Source: Ryuthela nishihirai (lineage: Eukaryota > Arthropoda > Arachnida > Araneae > Heptathelidae). From it: a DNA stretch of 64,000 nt. The stretch covers positions 19,013,404 to 19,077,403 of the forward strand of contig JAWZYU010000034.1 in the NCBI GenBank assembly GCA_038380435.1. The letters run 5' to 3'. Under the pieces are notes generated by a model. It worked only from the letters and a program-made list of their open reading frames with translations. It ran no database searches and had not been told where the DNA came from. Shown here piece by piece: positions 32,563 to 42,784 of the stretch. Each line of letters starts with the position of its first letter. Position 1 is the first letter of the stretch. A program made the position numbers and the translations under genes.

Positions 32563-34735
32563 AATGGACAGTGAGGGAGAAGGTGAAGTAGTTATTCAAG
32601 ATACATTCCCATCATTGGGACCCCATCAACCCCATCCAATTTACTTAACCCTTACAAAGGTGATAGTAGTCGCAATGCAGCAGCTTTCTTTGAACAAGTA
32701 GAGAGCATAGGAAAACTTGCACAATGGAAATTGAGCAAAATGGTCATTATTACCCACTCAAAACTGCAGAGTTCATGAACACTTCACTGGAGTTAGGGAA
32801 TGGGGAAAATTTTGCGATTTTTAAGAAGGCATTGTTAGAATGCTTTGATAGCAAAAAAAAACCTCTGGCCACAAAGCAACATAATTTTACAAGTTGCCAT
32901 CAACGGACAGATCAAGTTGCCATCAACGGACAGAGGAGAAAGTATCAGAATATGCTGCTCACATTCAAACTCTAGCATATAAGTTTCTTAAGAAGGATGG
33001 TATGTGGGAAAGAGAAATGAGCTCTGTGCTCGGCAATCAGATTCAACTTGCACAGTTCATTCAGCTCCCTAGACTCAGGTGATTCATTTTGTCTCACAAC
33101 CCTGGAATTTTTGAGGAAGCCCTTGCTAAGGCTACTCTTGAAGAGAGTAATGAGCACACCACAGAACAACTGTTAGAGCACTGTTAGAGCAATTGAGAAT
33201 GAGTCTCTACCACAGCAGCAGGAATCAAACACCTTAGCCTCAGTGCCAGAGTTTTTGGCTGCACTACCTTTGCAGCAAATACAAGATTTGACCCAGTTAG
33301 GGGAGAGGTAAAATGCATTGAGGAACGAGTTGAAGAATCCAAAGTTCCCCCACTGACCTCAACTTTCTGTCAATGCCAGCACACATGATTAGAGTATTGG
33401 AGTGTGATATGTTTTGCTTGTGGTAGGAGAGGACATTATGCTCGTCAGCATGAATCTGTCATGGCCTCGTGAATGCATGATTCTGAGCCTCCACTATGGC
33501 AGACACCACAAATGAGCCAACAGAATTCTCATTATAGGGTGAATCAATCAAGGAATCGGCCTAGTTTTCCACCTCCACAAGAATGGGAACTGAGAAATGG
33601 TAACCATAGTCAACAAGCCCTTTCTCAGGTCCAGCCTTTAAGTAGTGGAGACAATTCACAGAATTCTTTGGAAGCCCAGTCGTCTATATTGCTTCTTGCA
33701 CCATTTTGGACAATAATGAATCCTCACCCATTATTTCTGGTTTCATGGAGGGTGCGCCATGGTCGATCAATACGGCATAACTATTTCCATCATGAACAGA
33801 CAATGTTTCCTCAAAATGAAACCCAAGATTCTGAACAAAATGGTTCCCTTTCAGCACAGCATGAAAGCTAGTAGTGGAAATGCCTTACCAGTGATGGGCA
33901 GATTTATGGTAATTCTAAACTTTAATGGGATAACATTTCAGCACCCAGTGGTTGCTATTGATGTGGAAGCCTAGGTATAATATGCCTAGGTATGACATGG
34001 ATCTGAGTTATGATATTTTAAAGAAACATGGCTTCATTATTGACTTACATATGGATATACTCTTAGGAAAGAGGGAGAGGAAAATTTTTGTGACAGTAAG
34101 GTTCAAAGTCAACTGTCCTCTGACAACTCCGGTAATTCAAGTGAAACAGTTAGTCAGGTTTTCCCTATATAATGCCTATCAAAAGGATGGTTCAGATGTG
34201 TCCTTCCTGGACAGACAAGCTATCGGAAGGATGGTTCAGAAGATGCGAGCATGGACAGACATGGTATTTGCTTTATGACAATAATAACACTGGAAACTAT
34301 CAATGCAGAACAAATTCATACTCCTGGTAGCCTTAAAAGGAGGAAATCACAATTCCTGTCCCTAGACAACTTCCTGTTGGACCACCTTGGGCCACATGAA
34401 AAGTTATGGCTATGAAAGTTATTAATGTGGAATAGTGATGTATTTGCATGTGAAGTAAATGACTTAACTGGCACAAATGCTCTATATCATGAGATTCATC
34501 TCACAGATAACTGACTAGTATGACAGCGAGCCTATTATGTGCCTTTTTGCACTACAAGGTGAATTGGAGAAGCAGATAGATGATTTATTGGAAAAAGACA
34601 TTATTAGCAAGAGCATTTTTCCCTTTGCTTCACCCATTGTTTAGGTAAAGAAGAAAGATTCCACTACCGATTTTATGTTGACTATAGGGCGTTGAATCAT
34701 GGCCATCTATATACCTACCAGGCTCGAAAGGTTCA
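32563..34735 (+). mobile_element. Gypsy-type LTR retrotransposon relic (gag, protease, start of RT)
   Basis: Gag begins near ATG 32563 (MDSEGEGEVVIQDTFP) and continues across frameshifts with NAAAFFEQVESIGKLAQWKL (about 32672-32730) and NPGIFEEALAKATLEESNEH (about 33099-33158). A zinc-knuckle remnant reads CFACGRRGHYARQH (about 33413-33455). Protease-like text (VMGRFMVILNFNGITFQHPV) lies at about 33895-33950, and the RT start (YHEIHLTDN, then KKDSTTDFML) at 34485-34690. It ends abruptly inside RT. It is a different section of a Gypsy element from the one at 17513-20361, so the two need not be copies of one family. Confidence 0.75.
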
Positions 34736-35992
34736 CCGAAGTCTAGTTGTGATGTCACACACATAGTGCTACTTCATAGCAATATGTAGCTGTCTGTGTT
34801 CGCATGTAGTATGTATTAAAATTGTGTTGACAAACCTAAAAGGATTATATTGCTCAAAGGTAAGTTACAGTTATTATTATTTTAAGTTTCTATAACTTAG
34901 TTTTTGTTAATAATGTAATTTATTGTAATATTTTAGCTGTTACCATATCTGAAGCTATTTAGCTTAGGTTATACTTTGCTTTTATGTATTGTTTCATAAT
35001 AAATGCACAGCAGATTTTCACGTATAACTTTAGTTACATATGGTTTGTTTTTATCAAACTAATAAGATCAGTGCTATATTGGTTCTAGTAAAGAAATGTG
35101 AAATGTTGCAGAAATAAGATCAGTACTATATTGATTCTACTAAAGAAATGAGAATGTGACTTGTGCTGAGAATACTGTATTTTGCTCCATTTAGTTTGCT
35201 GTCATACCGCCATAGCATTATGGAATTTAATGGTACAGTGGTACATAAAAAAATACACTTACACCTATTTTTAAGGTAAAAAAGTATAACCATTCCCATA
35301 ATTTATAATGCAAATATATATGATGAATATTAAATAAATTTTTCTTTGAAGCTATCCATACAAGCTCATGTTTCATATGAAAGCACAGTTTTGAATTTCA
35401 ACCATAAATTAATAAATCCATTTTAAGGCAAGAAATACTCCACAAACCCTGTATCTATAACTTGTATTCAAAATATTTAATTCTCTACCATATGGCCTTA
35501 GAAATTACATATATTGAAATTAGGAAGTAAAATTTAGAAATTAATCAAAACATAACTGATATGGAGTCTGAATTTAATATTTCTCATCGATTCAAGTTCT
35601 ACAATTCTGCTTTCACATATTAAGAGCACTGGAATTTGATATGTTAACTATAATTTCACAATTATATGTGTATTTTACTCTAAAAGAAAAATGATGCTTG
35701 GGCTTATAGATAAATCATATGATAAACCTATTATTACTCTTTTGATTCATTAAATATTGTGAAAGCTTGGATAATCTGATGCTCTTAGACTGTTTACATT
35801 TCATAATTTCATATAAAATTAATATGTTAATGTTTCTACTGCTTTCTGCAATCTATGAATATGAAGGAAATTCTACATAAATTGCCAGTCAACCTGGAAA
35901 AGTGTTTCTCTATATAGCAGTGAAAAATGCAATCATATACTACTATTCTATTATATAATACTATATCTCTCTATATATACTAGATAGAAAAA
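34736..35992. other. WWOX intron 1, unassigned
   Basis: AT-rich. AGATCAGTGCTATATTGGTT (about 35068) and AGATCAGTACTATATTGATT (about 35119) form a short tandem duplication. No other feature seen. Confidence 0.5.
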
Positions 35993-36257
35993 TATATAGA
36001 GATATAGCAGTATATTATTTCAACTACAGCTTCAAGAAAATTTTTGCTTTTCATAACTGATGCTGTGCACTAGCTAAAATGCATAAAAAAACAGCTGGAT
36101 TAATAAAAGAATCTTGGTCAGTGCATTTTTATATAAAATTTGTATGAAAAGGTTTAGGTGAAAGGCATGACTTTTCTACAGCAGCATTTTTAACTCTTGG
36201 AGAGCTTCATGTCATTGAAAGCTGTAGTTGAACTCATATACTGCTATATCTCTATAT
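35993..36257. mobile_element. MITE with about 45-bp terminal inverted repeats
   Basis: The left end TATATAGAGATATAGCAGTA (35993) and the following TTCAACTACAGCTTCAA are inverted at the right end: TTGAAAGCTGTAGTTGAA ... TACTGCTATATCTCTATATA (to 36257). About 265 bp in total, non-coding, AT-rich and TA-flanked, consistent with a small non-autonomous DNA transposon. A related CTCTATATAGCAGT sits just outside at about 35910. Confidence 0.8.
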
Positions 36258-36375
36258 AGCAGTACAAAATGCAATCATATGAGATTATATCATTAAAAGA
36301 ATGTGTAAAAACAGCAGAAAATAATTTCTTTTTCTATGCAAGATTTGCTTTCTTTTACATATCTTCCTTGTTTTA

Positions 36376-36720
36376 GGCTTTTTTATTAGTAATATATTCT
36401 TATACTTTTTGGACATAATAAAGAATACATACTACATTAATTTTGTTGAGACAAGGACATTCTTAATATTTCACACTTTTAGGCATATATCAAAAGATAA
36501 TGCTGTTTGTTTCATTAATTTACAAATTGATCCTGCACTTAAAATAGCATGTTCTGTGGTTATTAATGCTGAACTTCAAATATTGGCATTCATTGATAAT
36601 GTTCAGTTAAAAAATTTAGGGAATATTGATAAAATGCTAACAAAAGTTAGCAACACAAATATTTTATTGATATTTTTGTGTGGAATGAAAGAACTGTGTG
36701 GTAAAGATTTAAAAATATAA
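36376..36720 (+). CDS. Unidentified open frame, possible exon antisense to WWOX
   Basis: An open frame (translation includes DNAVCFINLQIDPALKIACS, VVINAELQILAFIDNVQLKN and ILLIFLCGMKEL) of unusual length for this AT-rich intron. I do not recognise the family. It is preceded by a good acceptor-like tract (CTTCCTTGTTTTAG, ending 36375), and the frame contains a donor-like GTGTG|GTAAAG at about 36699, so it could be one exon of a plus-strand gene inside WWOX intron 1; an alternative is a piece of an unrecognised transposon. No start codon of good context is evident. The open frame ends at TAA 36718-36720. Confidence 0.3.
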   Translation, partial: GFFISNIFLYFLDIIKNTYYINFVETRTFLIFHTFRHISKDNAVCFINLQIDPALKIACSVVINAELQILAFIDNVQLKNLGNIDKMLTKVSNTNILLIFLCGMKELCGKDLKI

Positions 36721-36985
36721 AGAATCAAGCAGAATTAATAATTCTTTGATATTAGAACAAAATACATTAGATCCTTTTCTGCAATACATTGACTGATTAA
36801 ATGAATGCAGCTCAGTTTGATAACTTGCAAGAAACTGTGTCTTAGATATTCCAATCTGTTAATCATTTTTTCTTCCCTACTGTATTCTATTGCACATGTT
36901 GTACATAGATTCTTAAGACTATATATACTATATAGAAACTATATAGAAAATACATATAGACTTTTTGTCTGATACTCAGATTATC
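36721..36985. other. WWOX intron 1, unassigned
   Basis: AT-rich with short CTATATAGAA repeats near 36915-36950. The target duplication AGATTATC of the next SINE lies at 36978-36985. Confidence 0.5.
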
Positions 36986-37370
36986 GGGGCGGGGGTGGCT
37001 CAGTCGGTAGCACGCCAGGCTCGCAACTGTAGTTACCAGGTTCGAGTCCCAGCTGGGTCAGCGTTGAGATTTATCTCCGCAAAATTCTTCGCCGTGCCCA
37101 CGGTCAGTAGAGGACACCGATGGGCTTGGAAAGATTGCCGTCCATCGGATGGGATGTTAAGCAGTGGTTCCATGTGCAGGAGAGCCATACCCAGTGCATG
37201 TTAAAGAACATGCTGGATGGCCTTGACAGGAGGCTACCATCTGTCTCCCAACAGCTGTTCCAGTGGGTCCCCTCCCCCAACCTTCTCTGAGCCTTCGGGG
37301 TCCATGTGACCTGGCCATTTAGCCCATGGTGTGCAAAAAAGTGCTGCTCAGAGGTAAAACAACCCAACCC
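36986..37370 (+). mobile_element. SINE S1, full-length copy
   Basis: tRNA-derived SINE. The head (GGGGTGGCTCAGTCGGTAGC-like A-box region, GGTTCGAGTCC B-box) carries internal RNA polymerase III promoter elements. A GC-rich central body (TCCATCGGATGGGATGTTAA) and an AACAACCCAACCC tail follow. The 8-bp target duplication AGATTATC flanks it (36978-36985 and 37371-37378). It lies in WWOX intron 1. Confidence 0.95.
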
Positions 37371-37689
37371 AGATTATCAGAGGGTGTTGCAACTTGTTGA
37401 TAAAGGCTCACATACGAAACAGAAATTAGGCAAAAGCTCATATACTAAGTAGGGGGGTGCACTCTTAATCATTTGATGAAAACAATAGCTAAACTATGAA
37501 ACTTCACAAGGATCAAAGGAGTACAACTTTATTGGTATATTTACTTCCTTTCTTTTTTATCTAAAAGTTTTAATAGCATCAATATACAGTTTTTGAAATA
37601 TGAAGAAAATTCACACCAACACAGACTTAACATATAGCTACAACACAAAAAAATGCAATAATTATATTATTTTTCAAGCCCCAGGAAAA
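37371..37689. other. WWOX intron 1, unassigned
   Basis: AT-rich intronic sequence about 350-650 bp from exon 1. No recognisable feature. Confidence 0.5.
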
Positions 37690-37865
37690 GGATGGATGCT
37701 TGTGTGTGGTCTTTCTGCTGGTCTTGTTTTCCTCACTAGCATATAATCTGACAGGACCTGTGTGGTCTGATAGTTTGAAGACCTGTCAGACCTCTGTAGT
37801 CTGACAGGTCCTCAAGCAACTACAGAAGACCTGTCAGACCTCTATGGTTGCAAGAGGGAATATTT
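37690..37865 (+). mobile_element. SINE S3-like relic
   Basis: GATGGATGCTTGTGTGTGG, TTTCTGCTGGTC and repeated GACCTGTCAGACCTCT blocks match, with changes, the sense strand of the S3 repeat at 42570-42740. The repeats of CTGTCAGACCTC make small palindromes. Confidence 0.55.
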
Positions 37866-38029
37866 TTAATGGTTGGGGGAGGCTAATTCTAGCACATGAT
37901 TGATGTATTAACATTTTGAAATATTTTTATATGATCATTGGCCTTCCATTACATGAGCTGTAACCTAACTGCAAGGTCTACTAATTATAAATATAGAGCA
38001 TTAAATATTTGTTTCTTAAATAAACATAC

Positions 38030-38124
38030 TTAGCATAATAAACTTTTCCATCTAAAGTTGTCCTTTCCTCCCATCCAGGTGGTAGTTCATCTTCACTATC
38101 TGTTTCTGGAAGCAAATCTGCCAT
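38030..38124 (-). CDS. WWOX: WWOX coding exon 1 (N-terminus and first half of WW domain 1)
   Basis: Minus-strand exon starting at ATG (plus 38122-38124; context GGAATGG) and ending two bases into a codon at 38030, followed by donor GTATGT. It encodes [20 protein letters not shown] then [11 protein letters not shown]. The acidic SEDEL run, the first WW Trp (residue 18) and the YYAN region are as in vertebrate WWOX; Tyr 29 lines up with human Tyr33, the reported Src phosphorylation site. The N-terminus is about four residues shorter than human. The start was chosen because it is the only ATG next to the conserved block. A TAG acceptor-like site at about 38157 leaves open an upstream non-coding exon. 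Confidence 0.93.
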
Positions 38125-38659
38125 TCCTTTTCTTTCTATTTGTTTCTTTAAACTAAGTATTATATAAAATGTAAAAATATTTAAAATAAATCTTAAACAA
38201 TGTTTATTTTTTTCTTATAAGCAAAAAAACATCAAATATAAATCATAAGGGTAGAGGAAAATTTTTATTGAGAGCACCTAACATGTAATCAGGAAATCAT
38301 GGATTTTAAATGCAGTCAACACAATTCTTCTTCTAAAGCTTGTTCCAGTAACAATTAAATTCATGGTTCACTTGCAATAGATATTTACTTAAGTTTCACT
38401 GTAGAATAAACTTAAGACAACAAATCATTTACTTGTGATTAGAAACTCTTATATTTGAATCCATCCCTGGGACTAATATCAAAATTTGCAAAATATTGGA
38501 ACAATGGTTTTTATGTATGTTTTGAGTAGAGGGATAAAAAATGTACTAAAAATTACTTGATATCTTGATTAAAAATTGAAAATTTGAATTGAAAAATTAC
38601 TTGATACTTGATTACATATTAATCAGGAAATAATCAAGCAGCATACAGTTCCTCCTCTT
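38125..38659 (-). promoter_or_regulatory. WWOX 5' flank or 5' UTR, no clear promoter
   Basis: AT-rich sequence upstream of the start codon. I see no CpG island and no convincing TATA box or initiator. The transcription start cannot be placed, and an upstream non-coding exon is possible. Confidence 0.3.
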
Positions 38660-38880
38660 TTAACCCTTAAAGTGCTGGATTACATATCATTCCTGTTGAA
38701 TAAGAAAGTTCAAAGAGCTGTAGAATTTTATTCTGAAGTAACTGACAGAACTTGGCCATATTACTGTCACAATGTAATTTCTTATTTTTCATTTTTAATT
38801 TGAGAGTTCTTTTAAAAATATAAAAACTTGCAGAAAAGTTTTCTGGGAACTATACTGTCTTCTGGCATTTTAAGGGTTAA
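38660..38880. mobile_element. TTAA-bounded MITE (piggyBac-like)
   Basis: Starts TTAACCCTTAAAGTGC and ends GCATTTTAAGGGTTAA, i.e. TTAA on both sides and near-identical CCCTTAAA ends in inverted orientation. 221 bp, non-coding. The TTAA target and CCC start are the hallmarks of piggyBac-derived small elements. It lies about 540 bp upstream of the WWOX start codon. Confidence 0.75.
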
Positions 38881-39133
38881 TGCAGTTACATGAAATAGGT
38901 TCCATGATGGGGACTTTTTATTGCAGCACTTATGCTGACAGAGGGATGCAGATACACAATCAATTTATACTGCGTTCACAGCAGCTTCATATATTAATCA
39001 TTAACTCAATTTTTGTTCCACTTATGAATCATAAAATTACAGGATAGACACTCGCTGATACTTAACTTGTGAGTGCACAGGTGGAAAATTAGTAAGAGTG
39101 CATGACAAAAGTTATAGCAGATTTTCACAGTGC

Positions 39134-39223
39134 AGTAATTAAAATTAAATCAATATCTTTAATACTCTATGACACGGTTAATTAAGAGTACCATAGAGTA
39201 TTGAAGATATTAATTTAATTTTA
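39134..39223. repeat. Imperfect inverted repeat (hairpin)
   Basis: AAATTAAATCAATATCTTTA and ATACTCTATG (left) face CATAGAGTAT and TGAAGATATTAATTTAATTT (right) across a 20-bp spacer, giving a stem of about 33 bp. Confidence 0.8.
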
Positions 39224-39247
39224 AGGGTGCATAGATTTGAGTCTGTG

Positions 39248-39472
39248 GGTTGGTTTCTTTTACCTTTGAGTGGCACTTTTTTTGCATAGAATGGACTAAA
39301 TGGCCAGGTCCCAAGGACCCCGAAGGTTCAGAGAAGGTTGGGGGAGGGGACCCACTGTACCAGCTGTTGGGAATGGTAACCTCTTATCAAGGCCACCCAG
39401 CATGTTCTCTAGCATGCACAAGTTATGGCTCTCCCACACACAGGGCCACAGCTTAACATCCCATCCAACATT
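39248..39472 (-). mobile_element. SINE S1, 5'-truncated copy
   Basis: Reverse complement of the S1 body and tail (CTAAATGGCCAGGTCCCAAG, CCCACTGTACCAGCTGTTGG), with a decayed GGTTGG-type tail end on the left. The tRNA-like head is missing, and it abuts Tc1 relic T5. Confidence 0.88.
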
Positions 39473-39499
39473 GGACTGGTGCATGTAGTGGGACTGGTG

Positions 39500-40640
39500 C
39501 ACATAGACGATGTCCGAACACCTTGATCGCTGACTTCGACAGCAAGTTGTAGCAGCCCCACAATTCATAATGGAAGGCATTCGATGAGGTGTACAGGCAG
39601 CTATAGACATCCCCTTGTCGACAAATACTGTGAATTGCAGATTGGCTGAGGCAGGTTTGAACTCTTGCCGGCCATTGTGGCTACTTCCATTCACTGCAGC
39701 ACATCATTGCACAAGGTTGCAGTGGTACCATACCAGACATGCATGGCAGGACAAATGGAACCATATCGTATTCAGTGGAAAGTCTCACTTCTGTCTCAGT
39801 GCTAACAATAGCCAATCAAGAGTGTGGAGATGACATGATCACTGGGTTGATCTTGCTCCATCCAAATGAGTGAGCATCATTGGCTCTTCAACCTGGTGTC
39901 ACAGTTCGGAATGCTATCAGTTTCAACAGCTGTTCACCGCTGGTATGCATAGTGAGTACAATGACAGCACAATTTGTCAATGAAGTGCTTAAGCCCATTT
40001 CATTGCCATATCTCCATGGTATCCCTGAAGCCCAGTTTCAACACAATACCCACCCACACACTGCCAACATTAGCAGTGCTTACAAGGTATCCAAGTGCTG
40101 TCTTGACCAGTGTTATCCCAAAATCTTCCCAATAGAGAACATGTCATTGAGTAATAAATAGACACTTTTGAAGTCGATTTCAATTTTAGGGGAAAAATTG
40201 TCTGAGCCGGGTGGGATATGAACCCACGACCTCCTGATAACATGTCAGGTGCTCTGGACCACTGAGCTACTGGCCGCCGATCAAGATTTCCCCTAATGAA
40301 CGCTATGAACATTCCCTTTATGTCACATGTAGGAGTTATTTTAGGCAATTTTTTTAGCCCTAGTGGCTTTTTATTTGCCAATAGATGGAAAGCATGCTTT
40401 ACAAGTATGCTAATGATAATAAATATTGAGATAAACTCTGATAAACTCGACAGTTCAACATCCAGTAATAAATAGGCACTTTTGACGTCGATTTCAATTT
40501 TAGAGGAAAAATTACATGATACTACTGCAATATCTCAGCACTCAATATCTCAGCACACCATCCAGAGGCTTTTCCACTCGATGCGATGCCATGTTGCTGA
40601 ATATATAGCCCATCATGGTGGTCATATGACCTACTGACAC
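39500..40640 (+). mobile_element. Tc1/mariner relic T5, split by SINE S2
   Basis: Reads STNTVNCRLAEAGLNSCRPL (39618-39677), HHCTRLQWYHTRHAWQDKW and NHIVFSGKSHFCLSANNSQS (about 39750-39815), the decayed catalytic-core start of a classical Tc1 transposase (DES is GKS here), then VWR. Further text in shifted frames leads to a KIFPIENM remnant of the PIEN region (about 40120-40142). After the SINE at 40151-40512 the C-terminus resumes as QRLFHSMRCHVAEYIAHHGG (about 40562-40621). Inactive. Confidence 0.75.
40151..40512 (-). mobile_element. SINE S2 (tRNA-derived) with long direct repeats
   Basis: On the minus strand 40276-40202 folds as a tRNA-like sequence with an A-box (TAGCTCAGTGGTCC), a 5-bp anticodon-type stem CCTGA/TCAGG and a B-box (GGTTCATATCC). 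The acceptor ends do not pair and base 33 would be A rather than T, so this is a SINE head, not a tRNA gene. A 45-bp block (ACTTTTGAAGTCGATTTCAA core) occurs at both ends, 40151-40195 and 40465-40509. It interrupts T5. Confidence 0.75.
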
Positions 40641-41663
40641 AGGCCACATTATGCTGTCTCCTCACCCATCGGATTCAGGTAATACCTCAGAAATTAACCC
40701 TTTCCACTCAAAGGTTTTTTCGCTGTAGGGAAGTAGCAACTCAAAAAAAAAACCAAATATTTTAATTTCTTTTATTTCAGCTAAGACAAAAGGAAATACA
40801 GCCACAACTGAAATTTCATGTTAAAAAAAATATTGTAAACTTTTTTTGTATTTCAGCCAAGGAAGAAGGAAATCCAAGTCACACACACAAATGGCATAAC
40901 TGAAATTTCATGCTAGAACCAACTATGGTAACTTTTTTTATTTCAGCTGCAGAAGGAACATAGTTACTGCAAAATATATTTTTGACACATATTTTTGTGC
41001 AGAATTGATTTAAATAAGCTTGCTTTGATACTAGTGCCTTTTCTGTCATTTCTTTATCTAAATGGTGATCTAATTTTAGCATATTCTTTAGTAAGATTTC
41101 TTTTTTAGATTTTAAACATGATTGGAAACTTCCACATATATCGCTATCAGTCTATCATCGCTATCAGTGATATGACTATCTAATGATTTGAACACAAACA
41201 TGCATGTTTGAAGCCTGTGTAGGACATCATACTGTACATTTTTAAATTAGGCATGAAATAGTGTTGTTGGGAATGTAAACTTTTCACCTAGATGGCAATG
41301 TTCAGCCACATTTTTGCAATTACACACACTGTGAGAAGGGTGAGTGAGTGAGCTTCTATCTCTAATATTAATCCCTAAAGTGTCAGAAGCTGATTAATCT
41401 GTTTTTTTAATCACTATAAATAAACCTGCAACATGCTTTTTTATGCTTACCTACCAATTTTTCCCTTTAATTATTCTTTTTCAGAATTTAATGTTCTTTT
41501 TTTATATATGTAATGTGAACTATTTCATTTATTAACTTCTTCTTAAAGAGGCTCAGAAGTTGAATTGCTTTTCAAAGGAAAAATTTACCCCTGTGTTAAT
41601 AAGAAGCCTGTTTGGCAAGTAAGATTCTGCCTAATTTGGTAATGCAAAATTCTGCAAATAGTA
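40641..41663. other. Unassigned, with a loose tandem duplication
   Basis: AACTGAAATTTCATG with a following TTTTATTTCAG occurs twice (about 40819 and 40900), period about 90 bp. TTAACCCTTTCCACTC at 40697 looks like a lone piggyBac-type end. No genes seen. Confidence 0.45.
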
Positions 41664-41727
41664 ACCTAATGCAGTCTTCTGTGTTTGTACCCTAATTAGG
41701 GTACAAACACAGAAGACTGCATTAGGT
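41664..41727. repeat. Perfect 64-bp palindrome
   Basis: ACCTAATGCAGTCTTCTGTG then TTTGTACCCTAA is followed immediately by its exact reverse complement, with no spacer (centre between 41695 and 41696). It sits about 50 bp beyond the 3' side of the P/THAP9-like relic. Confidence 0.97.
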
Positions 41728-42569
41728 CACAGTCAATTAATGCTAATTTACATTCTATATAAGAAATATTTTCCTATTTTTTTATATAAAGACAGCAATA
41801 TAAAGTATGACATTTTCCAAAAACAAAGCAAGTATGGAGCCACAGTGACATTCGTTGCTGCTTGGACTGTTTAGTCACTGTGATTTCTTGATATCCCCCA
41901 TTGTCGGAAACACTTAAAATGTCACTGAGTATTTCATGATTGCTGCCAATAGTTTTAATTTGTAGCATTTCAATTTCCTTTAAATTTAATCAACTGCATT
42001 TTTCATATTAATTCTCAGCCAGTTAATGATTTGCTGTCTATGTGCACTTTGGATCCTGGCTGAAAGATACAATATACTTTTTATTGTTGTGACAAAATCT
42101 AAAATACATGGATTTCTACATGTGTTCAAAACATTTTTTCCCTGATTTCTCACAAGTTAAGAAATATTTCAATTGCCTTTTATAGATGTTTCCCAGATAA
42201 TTTTTTCAGTTTAAGAGGGCCTTTCAAGTCTCTACCAAGTGGATTTCTTGAAGTTACAATGCAAAACATCTGGTCAACAATAAAAATAAAATTAACAGCA
42301 GTTCACGATGAAAACCATAAACTCGAATTTTCATACACAACATAGCATTTCTCAGTGAACTGCTTAATGTTTGTGCACCAAGTTGAATTTTAATCTTTTG
42401 TCAGTACTATTCTATGGTCATGCTTCACTTTATTTGCTGCATTAAGCTGCTATTCACAATGAACTGTATAACATTTTGATATAATGCTTGAATATTTGAT
42501 CATTATTAACTAAAATTACCCCTAAATTATCTAGAACCTTTCTCAGTATATATAATAAATAATAAATAT

Positions 42570-42745
42570 ATACCTCCTCAAGCAGCTGCTTGCCACAGAG
42601 ATCTGACAGGAGCCTGTCAGTTTAATATGCCATAGATCTGTGAGGAAGGCGAGACCTCAGCAGAAAAGCAACACAAACATCCATACCTTACCCAGGGCTC
42701 AAACCCAAGTCCCTTTGATCAGCAGCCAAGCACACTAATAGCATA
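42570..42745 (-). mobile_element. SINE S3, minus-strand copy
   Basis: On the minus strand: a tRNA-like B-box region (GGGTTTGAGCCC, about 42698-42687), then TATGGATGTTTGTGTTGC, GACAGGCTCCTGTCAG, CCACAGAG/GCAAGCAGCTGCTTGAGGAG and an ATT-rich tail (42543-42570). Related copies lie at 42785-42905, 50972-51100 and 37690-37865. Confidence 0.65.
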
Positions 42746-42784
42746 TGGCAGATATTAAATATTATTGTTTTTTCTGCAGGTCCC

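Larger units (their letters stand above)
4907..38124 (-). other. WWOX: WWOX gene, 5' part (exons 1-3 and introns 1-2)
   Basis: WWOX is a tumour-suppressor-class protein with two N-terminal WW domains (binding PPxY partners) and a C-terminal short-chain dehydrogenase/reductase domain. Three minus-strand exons join in frame: 95 coding nt + 65 nt + 58 nt. Intron 1 is 16,423 bp and intron 2 is 16,577 bp, both packed with transposons; intron 3 exceeds 4.9 kb and runs off the left edge. Identification rests on near-identity to the vertebrate N-terminus ([14 protein letters not shown], then LPYGWE) and on the matching junction positions. As I recall, human exons 2 and 3 are also 65 and 58 nt. The exons carrying the rest of WW2 and the oxidoreductase domain were looked for in 1-4900 and not found, so they must lie left of the window. 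Vertebrate WWOX is also a giant-intron gene spanning a fragile site. Confidence 0.92.

Noticed and set aside
17513..34735. The two Gypsy relics as halves of one element
   Set aside because: Both are on the plus strand, but the gag/protease half (32.6-34.7 kb) lies to the right of the RT/RNase H/integrase half (17.5-20.4 kb), the wrong order for one insertion, and no shared LTR was found.
40202..40276. tRNA gene on the minus strand
   Set aside because: A- and B-box and one stem are present, but the acceptor ends do not pair, the base before the anticodon would be A instead of T, and it is part of a repeat with a tail. Treated as a SINE head.
40690..41400. A second TTAA-bounded piggyBac-like MITE
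   Set aside because: TTAACCCTTTCCACTC at 40697 and TTAATCCCTAAAGTGTC at 41372 look like left ends, but no matching inverted right end was found.
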